From: Vanilla planifolia
Lineage: Eukaryota; Streptophyta; Magnoliopsida; Asparagales; Orchidaceae
Assembly: GCA_023846275.1 (NCBI GenBank)
Contig: JAIUJO010000148.1
Span: forward strand, 64,501-128,500
Length of the DNA: 64,000 nucleotides
Direction of reading: 5' to 3'
Part shown: in pieces, positions 54,906 to 64,000 of the stretch
How the letters are laid out: each line of letters begins with the position of its first letter
Position numbering within the stretch: position 1 is the first letter of the stretch
Translations under genes and position numbers: made by a program
The notes under the pieces: generated by a model
Told to the model about the DNA's origin: nothing
What the model saw: the letters and a program-made list of their open reading frames with translations, nothing else
Database searches by the model: none

Positions 54906-55489
54906 TATACTATTTGAAAATAAAAAAAACAAACAGAATATGAAAAATGATTTAAACAAAAAGAAAAATAATATGACTAATAAATTAAAAGTGGAAAAAA
55001 CATAACCAGAATTATTAATTATTATTTTGCTGAAGTTAGTGAAACATTTCAATTGTTATGAAAATAAATTGTTGATTAGTAGAAGAACAATTATATGTCA
55101 TACTTGCAATGACAATAAATATTATTTATGAATTTAAAAAGATTTTATAAATTTATTTAGTTCTTCTTCTAATTATAATAAATAATAAAATTATTTAACC
55201 AATTATTTTAAGGAAATATCATATATTCATAAATGTATTATAAAAATTATTACAATACTTAGTTGTATTACTTTAATATTTCCAATAAAATAATTTGTTT
55301 AATTTACCAATATCATAACAATAGTAAAAATAACAATTTTTTTTTATGAATTTAGTAAACAAATATTTGTGAATAATAGAAAGAAATATTATAATAATAA
55401 ATAATAATATTATAGTTATGATAACGAAAACTTTATGCTAATTCATATTAAAGAGTATTTTTTTATCAATTTTTTTTGAATTAAATTTC
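54906..55489 (+). repeat. AT-rich core A of copy D3
   Basis: A/T-dominated. agtagaagaacaattatatg (about 55,077) is nearly the same as the D2 sequence at about 52,087. It also contains tgctgaagttagtg, similar to tgctgaagtt immediately left of the 5' LTR at about 44,140. No gene. Confidence 0.75.
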
Positions 55490-55740
55490 TTCTTATTCCA
55501 CCGCATTTATTTCTTCTAGTTCCTTTTATTCATGCACTTATTTATCAAACTTTTCTTATTTCGTTTTAATCTTTATCTTATTTTATCTTTTATTCATATT
55601 ATTATTACTATTATTATTATTATTATTCCATTCTTCTAGTTTATTTTTTTGTTTGTGTTTCTCTTATTCATCTTCTTGTAACAACACCTTTATAATTTTT
55701 CTTGCTTAGTCAAAATTTTCTTTTTAGAAATTTTCTGAAT
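55490..55740 (+). repeat. Link segment of copy D3
   Basis: Near-repeat of 52,500-52,759 (catttatttcttctagttcc in both). It differs mainly by an expanded ATT microsatellite in the middle. Confidence 0.75.
55598..55628 (+). repeat. (ATT)n microsatellite
   Basis: Ten or so ATT triplets with a single interruption (actatt). The matching stretch in D2 near 52,625 has only a few. Confidence 0.85.
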
Positions 55741-56868
55741 TTATAAAAGTACAAATAAAATTTTAGCTAATTATTTTAATCATATTTTTAAAAAGATAAC
55801 ATTAACTAAATTTTTTTTGAGTTAAAAATTAATTAATTTAACTCATAAAATATTAGTTTGAATTAGTAATTTTTACAATATGATTATAATAATACATAAC
55901 ATTATTATCTTCCATCTGAATCTTATGTTTATAATTAGTTCTTTTACATTATTAATTTATATTAATTAAAGTATTATCTTGAAAAATTAAAAAAATGATA
56001 AAATATTTTATTAAATAATTTTTTAATTATCTTTACCATAAAAGTAGTTATTACTATTTATAAAATTTGGTAAATAATAAAATTTATTATTTTTATGTTC
56101 TTCTTATAATCTTGGAGAATTAACTTCATAATTATAAACTTAAATAGCAAGATCTAACATGAAAAGAGTGATTGTTATTGTTTTCTTCGTAACTATAAAT
56201 TGTTCTAAAAATAATTTTCTTAGTATATCTACAACAAAAAAAATAGTTTTGATATAAATAATTAGGAGCTATCTGTGAAAGACTATTAGAGTCATAATTG
56301 ATGTGCAAATAACATTTTTATACTTAAATAATGTTTGGAGCAATTTTTATCAGTTATGGTCAATAGTGTTTGAAATAATTATTTTTATCTAAAATTCTTA
56401 AACTATTATTCATAACAACTCATTACTATTTATCATAATTGTTATAATTAATAATTTTTTATTTAAATAATTAACAATTGCATAACTACTTGAACTAAAT
56501 AAATTAAAATATTAATTATGTCAAAAAATATTTCATGTTTTTATTTTTATAATAAAGTAATTAACTAATTATTAAATTATAAGAATTATTCTTAATAAAA
56601 TATATCATACTATCTATGAGAAAATTCAATGGAAAAAAATAAATATTATAAGAAGAAAAATAATAATAATTCATAATTAATTAAAAAATATTCCGAAGAA
56701 AGTTAATGGTAGAAGTATCTAATACTGATGTTATGAAAAATTTGTGTAATGGCTATTATTTTTAAAATTATTATTTTTTATAACAATAGTTAATACATAA
56801 AACAAGTTTTGAATAATTATTTTTAAAATAATTTTTTTTTTATTTTCTTCCAACAATAATATCACATT
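55741..56868 (+). repeat. AT-rich core B of copy D3
   Basis: Homologous to 52,760-53,755 and to the array core. gactattagagtcataattg (about 56,281) corresponds to gaatattagagttatgattg of the array, and cagttatggtcaatagtg to aattatggtcaatacta. It is slightly longer than the D2 core. No gene. Confidence 0.8.
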
Positions 56869-57283
56869 ATATGATTATTAGTTCATTTTTCTTGTCCTTC
56901 CACACTTTTTCTCCCTTTACCCATTGCCTTTTCTTTTTGTTCAACCAATTATCTCTCACAAACCGTTTGTGCCTCTTTTATACCATTGTTTGTTGTAGAA
57001 TTTATCTAGCTTTTCCCAAAACTTTCTTTTTTTGTCTTCTTTCCCACCCTATGACTTATTAATCACAATCTCCTTTACATATCTCTCAATCTCCTCTGAA
57101 GCACTTATCCCTCACTTAGTTTCTCTCTTTTTGATATCACCTTCTCTTCATGTCACTCTACTATTTTTTATCTAATTCTCATTATTTGTTACTCCTTTTT
57201 TTATTGTTCTTCTCTCTATCATTTTCTATTATATCCCATACACTCTTATTCTTCTTCATTCTTTAATCTCTTCACTAAATAAA

Positions 57284-57465
57284 ACATTAAAAGTCATAGT
57301 AAAATATTTCTCCTCCAATTTTTTGTAGTTAGGCTTCTGAATTTGTCATCATACTTCTGAATTTGTCATCATACCTTAAGAAGTAAGAAGAATTACAATT
57401 CCAATTCTGCCTAAAATTTTTTGAATTCTTTGATAGCTGGAATAGATTCGTCAATTGGGTCTCTA
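57284..57465. other. Insertion of unknown origin inside copy D3
   Basis: About 180 bp that are not T/C-biased, with runs such as ggaatagattcgtcaattgg, interrupt the satellite sequence. In D2 the stretches corresponding to its two sides (ending about 54,360 and resuming about 54,420, ccaactctttt) are close together. I do not recognise it; it could be a short transposon fragment or filler DNA. Confidence 0.55.
57334..57373 (+). repeat. Perfect 20-bp tandem duplication
   Basis: cttctgaatttgtcatcata occurs twice without a gap, at 57,334-57,353 and 57,354-57,373, inside the insertion. Confidence 0.95.
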
Positions 57466-58284
57466 GTTCTTCAACTCTTTTTGCTCCCAGCTCTTTGCTT
57501 ACTCACTTTCCTTACTAACGTTTGTTACCTTGTGCATGCTCACACTTCTCTAACATTCTCATTCTCTTTATTTGTTTCCTTTTGTGTCATATAATGGCTT
57601 TGTCATCTCTCCTTTGTTTATCTATTAATCATTTTCTCATGATCAATCTACCTTATTTTTATAGTCTGACAACTCTATCATGCTTTTTCTCTCACCCACC
57701 CTTTTTGTATTCACACCCTTATTCTTCTATCTCCTATCTACTTATTATAACTATGACTTTCTGTTCTCATGCTTCTTTATCTTGCTTTATGTCTTTCATT
57801 TTCTATTGCAATGTTCTTGTTCTCTCCTCCTTTGCCACTTTATCCACTCCCATTTTCCTTCTTACAACTTCCATTATCTCTCTTCACCTCTCTATATTGA
57901 AATTTCTCTCCTTTCCTATTATCTATCTTTCTACTTACCACTTCTTTACTCTATCTCTTTTGTCACCATAACACATTCTATTTCTAACTTTGTTTGTCTT
58001 TTTATTTTATTTTTTTCTCCTTTCTTGCATTGTCACTTGTCCCTTTCTGTCTTCATTCGCAAATTCCCTTATCTCACTTCTTTGTTTCTTGCCTTCTTAC
58101 TCTCACATTCTCTCTCATTCTTTCTTCTTCTCTTTTTACTACCTAGTTCTCTCCCTTTGTCTCAATAAATCTCACATTATTTCATTCACTCATATTCTCT
58201 TTTTGCCTCCTTAACTATCACTTGTTTCTAAATTTTTCTCTTTTCTCCTAGAAATCTATCTTAAAATCAATCTATCCTTACCTT

Positions 58285-58420
58285 GTTTAAAAATAAATTT
58301 TGATTATTTAATGATAACAATTATTAATAGCTATTATTTGTTTCCAATAATATTACTAATTATATTAATAATATTGACTTATTTTGATAAAATATTATTT
58401 CATATAATTTTTTCTTTATC
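58285..58420. repeat. AT-rich insert just after the unit boundary in D4
   Basis: About 135 bp of A/T-rich DNA stand between the boundary string and the cttagcttcttaatc region. In the array these two are adjacent. D5 has a similarly placed insert. Confidence 0.7.
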
Positions 58421-59881
58421 CCTCTCTAACTTAGCTTCTTAATCTCTTTATATTCATTTTTCTACTCAATTTTTTTCTTTTCTCTCTCTCCTCTTTACCT
58501 ATTCTTTATCCCTATCTTTCTTCTTAATCACTCTAAGTCACATTCTAATTCCTTTTATCTCTTCTTTTCTTAATCATGTATCACGAGAATTTTACATTGT
58601 TTCTTTCATTTTATTTCTTTGAACACTACACTTCTCGACCTCTTTATCGTTCTCCCTGTGGTTGTTATCTTTTCCATCTTCTATTATTTTTATCGCACAT
58701 AATCTTTCTCCATTTATCTTCCTTTTTAAAATTTTATATTTCTTCATTACCTACTTATATTCTTTCTCATTCTTTCTCTTATCTCCTTGTTTCTTCCTTG
58801 CAATTTATATGTCTCACTTTATGTATCGATATCAGGCATTATCACATTTCTTTCCCTTTTCCTTTATCCCTTTGCACTATTCACTCTATCACTTATCTCT
58901 TCATATCATTATATCACTCATTATCTCTGTTATTTCTCCTTACTTTATTTTCTCATTATCTTTTTGTACTTTCTTTCTCCCTTTATCAACCCTCTAAGTT
59001 TAAATCACCTTACTCTTTTCTCATTTTTACTATTTGTCATTTTTTGCCACAATATATATAGTGTCTCTCTATTATAGCCATTGTCATTATCTATATCTTC
59101 TCTCTCCCACGACTATTCCACATCTTTCTTGCTCTTCTCTCTTATTACCTTTTTCTTTATTAACATTCTATCTCTCCTCTTACTCTTCTCTACATCTAAC
59201 ATTATTTATGTTGGCATATCTCTTTCTATATCTATTTATACCTCTTATGCTATATCGTAGACTTTTCTCATCCATGTGCATTTAGTTTCCTCTTTACTTA
59301 TTTCTTTTTGTTTTAGTTTATTTTTTTATCATTGTCTTACTTTCTCTTAAAGAATCATCATTATCCCTCATGTCCTTACTTTTTCCTATCTCATCACAAT
59401 CTCTTTCTATTTCACTCGTTCTTTCTTATTCTACTATATGTCACTTTGTTCTTTTTCACTTTACCTTTTTGCTTCTTTCTAATTACATCTATCACATTTC
59501 TACTATCTCTTACCTTCAATCTCTCTTTATCCTCTCTGCTTATCATTCTTCTATCACCCTAACAAGTTTCACAATAATTTTTATCTCTCTTCTCTCTTAG
59601 TTTTCATTCTCTCAATTCTCTTGTTATGACCCTCGTCTCTCTTATCTTTTATACATATTTTCTCTCTTCCCTTTATCCCTCCTCTTATATCTCTTATATT
59701 CTATCTATTGTCTCTCTCATTACATCTCTATTTTTTGTCTCTCTTGCTCTGTCTCTAGATCTCTCTTCATTTATCTCTCTCCTTTTGTCCTATTAACTAA
59801 CTCTATCTCCTCTTCTTCATAATCTCTCTCTTAAACACCCTATCTCTCTTTTTCACTTACTCTATCTCTTTTCTCTTATTT

Positions 59882-59951
59882 GTCCCACTTTCACATCATT
59901 TTATCTTCTCTTTCTTGTCCCACTTTAACATCTTTTTATCTTCTCTTTCTT
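59882..59951 (+). repeat. Tandem duplication of 35 bp
   Basis: Two adjacent 35-bp copies starting gtcccacttt (59,882-59,916 and 59,917-59,951), differing at two positions. Confidence 0.9.
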
Positions 59952-60537
59952 CTTTATCTTACACTATCTCTTTATTATTCTCTTATTTATTTATTAACTC
60001 TCACCTTATCTATCGTATCTTTGTCTTTCTAGTTTCACTCTTCTTAATTTTACTCTATTTTTTCTCTCACTATCTTATTATTTTTTTCTCTTTCTCTTTG
60101 TGGCATTTCCCTTTCTCTATTCAACCTTCCTTAAGTTTCCTTCTTACCAATCCACTCTCTCTCCATTTTGAAATCTCTATTCCTCTTTCTTATTAATTAT
60201 GTCTTTCACATTGTTTGCATCCCTATTCTCTTTATCTCTTTCTTTTCTCTACCATGAAATCTTCGCACGCTTTTTCCCTCTTTTTGTTTTGTCTTTTGTC
60301 GTTCTCTTATTGGTTTTCTGGTATTTTGTCACCTCACTTTATAACTTACTCTGCTCTTTTTTGGTCTTTTTCCTTCTCTCCTCTAATCTCTCCTTTTAAC
60401 ATATATTTTACTTATTTTATTATCTATTTCTCTCCCATTTTGTTTATAAATTTAACTTTGTTTTTTTCACTAATGTTCTCTCTTACTCTATTTATCTATC
60501 ATTTCTTTCTTTATCTCTCTCTTTCATCTCCCTAATA

Positions 60538-63119
60538 ATCTATCTCATGATCCAGCTCTCTTACTTTTACATAAATAATTTATATTAATTATATAAAAAT
60601 AATAAATTGTAATTAATTTTTTTCTTATAATATTATTAATTATATTTACAAAAAACTTTATTTTTACACATTATTTTTTCTTTAAGTTCTTTGTTTGCCT
60701 CCTCCAAACACTCTCTCCAAATCTCCCTCTTCCATTATTTCTCTAATAGGTTTATCTCTTTGTTTCTCTCCCCGTTCTATCCCCTCTCTCTCATTTCTCA
60801 TTCTTTCTTGTAATTCTTTTCAATCTCTCTAAGTATTTTTCTATTTTTATTTCTTTACTTCTTATCGGTCCACTATCACCACAGTCTTTCTTTGTGTCAT
60901 TCAATTTCTTTCATTTAACTCTCTCACAATCTCTTATGTTTCCTATGTTTCTTTTCCTCTTTATCATTTGTTCTCAACTTTTTCTCTACATTTCCTTTTA
61001 CATTTTTTCACCTTTTATTTTTCTTCAAATATTTCTTATCTATACTCCTTTTCTATTTTTACTTTATCTCTTTATGTTCTTTCTTTCTCTTATCTCCTTA
61101 TTTGTTTTTTTCCACTTTATATCTCTATTTTTGAACATCTATCTCTCTTAATACCACTTTTCTCTCCCATATATTTTCTCTCTTCTTTTTGTTAACTTTA
61201 ACTTTTATGTTATCATATCTCTATCTCCTTCATGCTTTCTATTATTTTTCATATATCTTTATTTTCTCACTCAACTTTTTCACTCACTTTCTCTATATAT
61301 CTATGATCATTTTAATTTTTATAGCTTTAGTCTTTCTCATTATATTTTTATATCTCAATTGGTATGGTTTTTATTTAATTTTTTGTCATAATCTCGATCT
61401 TCTCTCTCCTTTTATTGTCCCTCTTCTTTCTACTCTTCATACTTTTTCTCTTCTTCTTTTTATATCTTTGTACATCTCTTATTACACTTCTCTACTTCTC
61501 ACATTATTTATGCTTACATATTTCTTTTTATTTCTATCTCTGCCTCTCATGAAATATGCTTCACTTTTCCTCTCCCTATGTATTTATTTGTCTCTTTACT
61601 GTATTTTAATCTTTGTATTAATTTAATTTATTATCGTTGTCTTTGTTTCTTGTTTTGGCTCTTCACTCTCCCTCATGTCCTTACATTTTTCTCTTACATA
61701 TCAACCTCATTATACATGAATTCAATTCATCATCACTTCGCTCTTCTTTCTAAATATTTGTATCTTATTTCTATAATAGTTTGCTCTCCATCTCTCTTTT
61801 TTTAATACTTTATCACTCAGTTCACACTTCCTTTCTATTTAGTCTATTTCTTCAACCATCAGTCTTATTTATCTTATCATTTCTCTACACTTTCTCTCTT
61901 ACATCTGTCTCCTCTCTTATATCTCTTATATGCTCTTTGTTTTCTCCTTTTTTAAAATTATAATTTTCCCTTTCTATGACTATTTATTCCTCTCATTATT
62001 TATCTCTCTTATTGTCTCCCTATCTTTATGTCACTTATCTCTCACAAACTATCTTTTTTCCATTATAATTTGTGGTTTTCATTATCTCTATTTCATTTCT
62101 CTTATTTATGTCATAACTTTATCTCTTTATCTTTTTTATTATCTCCATCCTTTTTTTCTCTTTGTTTTTTCTATTACTTATATGTTTGTCTTTGTTTCTT
62201 ATATTTTATTATCTCTTCATGTCTCTATTTCCAAATGTCTTCTCTTAATCTCAAAGTTTATTTATATCCCTACTACTCAATCTCCTTATTTCCTTCTCTA
62301 TTTCACTCTACTCTCTCTTCCATTCCATATCTCTTTTTATCACTTTTTTATTTGACTTCTTCCTATCATTGTCTATGTCAAATTTTTTTATCTTTGATTC
62401 TAACCTACTATTTTCTCTCTCCTCTCTCTTCCTTGCTTTCTTTTATTTTTCATTAAATTATTTCTCTTGATAACTCCTTATTTTCTTTTTCTTCACGCAC
62501 ACTGTCTCCACTAAATTTTACATATGACTTCCTTTTCCCTTCTCTTACTACACCCTTTTAGTACATATATCCCTCATTTTTGTTTCTCATTTATATAAAA
62601 CTCTTCTTTTTTTTACTCCTTAACTTCTATCTCCCTTTTCTTCTCTATCTAACTCCCTTTTTACTGTATCTTTTATCTTACTTTCACACTGTCTCCATCC
62701 TTACATCTCTTGGTTTTGTTCTAATCTTAACACATCTTATCTCATCTTATCAACTCTTCCCTGATGTTCTCCTTATCAATCCATTATATTCTATCAATTA
62801 ATGCTCATGGACTAAGTTTTCCTCACTGTAATGGATTATCCCTTTCTTGATTTACTTTTGGCCATATTCTCTTTCTCTCTTTATTCTTTTTTTCTCTTTC
62901 CTCTCCCATCTTCTTATATCAATCTCATTTGCTCATTTCATTTCTCACCCTATCATGCATTCTCTATCATGCTATTTATCTCTCATTATTATTTTTCTCT
63001 TTTCTCACAATCTTCTGCAATTTTAGTTGAAAATATATATTCTCTACCTATTTTAATTCTCTCCTCTCCCATACTTCTTAATATTTATTATATATCTCTG
63101 TTTTTCTCTTATTTAAAAG
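60538..63119 (+). repeat. Diverged copy D5, left pyrimidine-rich part
   Basis: Starts at aatctatctcatgatc, the unit boundary. ctctatgtat-like sequence at 61,576-61,610 matches unit phase about 880. A good match to phase about 1,096-1,128 is at 62,774-62,806 (tatcaatccattatattcta against tatcaatccattttattcta). These two anchors are about 1.2 kb apart here but only about 0.2 kb apart in the array unit. ctatcatgcattctct at 62,952 recurs in D1 but not in the array. No gene. Confidence 0.75.
60565..60690. repeat. AT-rich insert just after the unit boundary in D5
   Basis: About 125 bp of A/T-rich DNA, at the same place relative to the unit boundary as 58,285-58,420 in D4. Both contain ataatattattaattata-like or atattactaattatat strings, so they may be one inherited segment. 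Confidence 0.65.
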
Positions 63120-63605
63120 ATGTATAATAAAGAATAAAAATATTAATTATTATTTTATTAAAGCAACGAAAATCATCAATAATTTTTAGGAGTTATCAAA
63201 ATCACTTGTAATTAACAAGACAAATACTTATAAATAGTATTTTATATTATAAAAAATTATTTTCCTAAATTGAGATAGATATGACAAAGTCATTTAGAAT
63301 AAAATAATTACACTACAGTTTTAATAAATAATATTAATTTTCAATTATAGACAAAAAACTTTTTACACCATTTGTAAGAAAAAATAAATATAAAATGATT
63401 AATTCATTTTAATGGCTTTAACTATACTAATAGTCTTATTCTTTATTATTAATTAGAAATACTAAGTTAATTTATTAGCATTATAAATTAGTAGTAAAAA
63501 AGAAGAATATTTAATGAAGTTAAGAAAAAACAAATAACAATGATTAGTAAAAATATAAAAAGATAATCATAAATGTTATTATTAAATATTTTAAACAAAA
63601 AGTTG
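63120..63605 (+). repeat. AT-rich core A of copy D5
   Basis: A/T-dominated. It carries the exact 29-bp stretch (63,192-63,220) shared with core A of D1. No gene. Confidence 0.8.
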
Positions 63606-64000
63606 TAGTGGTTTTTTTATTAGTAATATCCCTATTTGTTTTCCTCGTGTCATTTTTCTTCTCATTCAACTTTATCTACTTCTTTTCATGCCATTTATTC
63701 TTCTACTTATTCGTGAAATTTTATGTTTTTCATTTTGTTGTTTATCTTATTTTCTTTTTTTATTCCTTGTTCTTCAAACTATCATTCTTTTACTCCAGTT
63801 CATTACAATGTTTTACCTTTTCTTGTTCTTCTTATCAATAATCTTTTTATAATAACTCCTTATTTATAGTTTCTCTTTCACAATCACATTACCAATTTTT
63901 AGAGAACATAGAAAATAAAAAGTGCTAAAGAAAATTCTTACTAATTTTTTTATATTATTCATTTCAAAAAAGATTTTAAGTAATAATACTATAATGCAAT
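63606..64000 (+). repeat. Link segment and start of core B of copy D5 (cut by the window end)
   Basis: T-rich DNA with tattcttctacttattcgtg and cttatcaataatctttttat, placed like the link segments at 42,791, 52,500 and 55,490. From about 63,896 it turns A/T-rich as at the start of core B. The copy continues beyond the window. Confidence 0.65.

Larger units (their letters stand above)
56869..58251 (+). repeat. Copy D3, right pyrimidine-rich part
   Basis: Follows unit phase about 2,520-3,914. Examples are atctctcacaaaccgtttgt (about 56,950) against ttctctcacaaaatatttgg, tatgacttattaatcac (about 57,050), tatcaccttctcttcatgtc, and ccttcttacaacttcc (about 57,858). It ends at the agaaatctatct boundary near 58,250, matching agaatctatct of the array. 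A foreign-looking insertion sits at about 57,284-57,465. The open frames at 57,522-58,168 are hydrophobic composition artefacts. Confidence 0.8.
58252..60537 (+). repeat. Short diverged copy D4 of the satellite, without AT core B
   Basis: Runs from the boundary aatctatcttaaaatc to the next boundary aatctatctcatgatc, only about 2.3 kb. The left part matches the unit: aacttagcttcttaatctc (about 58,428) against atcttagcctcttaatctc, and atgtatcacgagaat (about 58,576) against ctcgatcacgaaaag. By about 60,140-60,537 it follows the right end of the unit. Neither core A nor core B is present between them. Open frames are hydrophobic artefacts. Confidence 0.7.

Noticed and set aside
51028-63841. Open frames in copies D2-D5 (for example 51,028-51,528, 57,522-58,168, 58,576-59,061, 61,930-62,456)
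   Set aside because: Same composition effect. The apparent transmembrane segments come from TTT, CTT and ATT codons and not from a membrane-protein family.
1-64000. One giant intron or an organelle genome
   Set aside because: No exon-like coding segments or organelle genes are visible. Tandem homogenised units and an LTR retrotransposon fit nuclear heterochromatin better, although an intron spanning the window cannot be formally excluded.

Overview
The window is eukaryotic, non-coding repetitive DNA, most likely from a seed plant with a large, repeat-rich genome. The plant assignment rests mainly on an old LTR retrotransposon (about 44,151-50,900) whose ends, primer-binding site and purine tract look like plant Ty1/copia elements; the species is not identifiable from the sequence. 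I see no intact protein-coding gene, tRNA, rRNA, CRISPR array or bacterial operon. The many open frames in the pyrimidine-rich DNA are composition artefacts: they encode F/L/S/I-rich strings and many begin only at TTG.

Layout. (1) 1-40,060: a head-to-tail tandem array of a 3.9-kb unit, ten complete copies (3,913-3,920 bp each) and an eleventh cut off after about 0.9 kb. The left edge lies outside the window. Each unit has a pyrimidine-rich left part (about 1.5 kb), an AT-rich core (about 1.0 kb) and a pyrimidine-rich right part (about 1.4 kb). (2) 40,061-44,150: diverged DNA of the same repeat family, entered in register at the array edge. (3) 44,151-about 50,900: the decayed LTR retrotransposon. 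(4) about 50,900-64,000: further diverged copies of the same family, all in the same orientation, some with segments that the array unit lacks.

The main biological content is therefore the history of one very long satellite family. A shortened version of the unit has been amplified and homogenised into the array, while older, longer and mutually diverged copies remain next to it and have collected a transposon and small insertions. Shared private variants show how the array grew: units 4 and 8 are near-copies at a spacing of exactly 15,661 bp (four units), units 5-7 are a local expansion, the junctions 8/9 and 10/11 are copies 7,838 bp apart, and units 3 and 10 are mosaics of two variant types. 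One strand is pyrimidine-rich across almost the whole window outside the AT cores and the retrotransposon.

Limits: all similarities were read by eye, without alignment or database search. Boundaries of diverged copies are approximate, and the copy number of a tandem array can be distorted by assembly.
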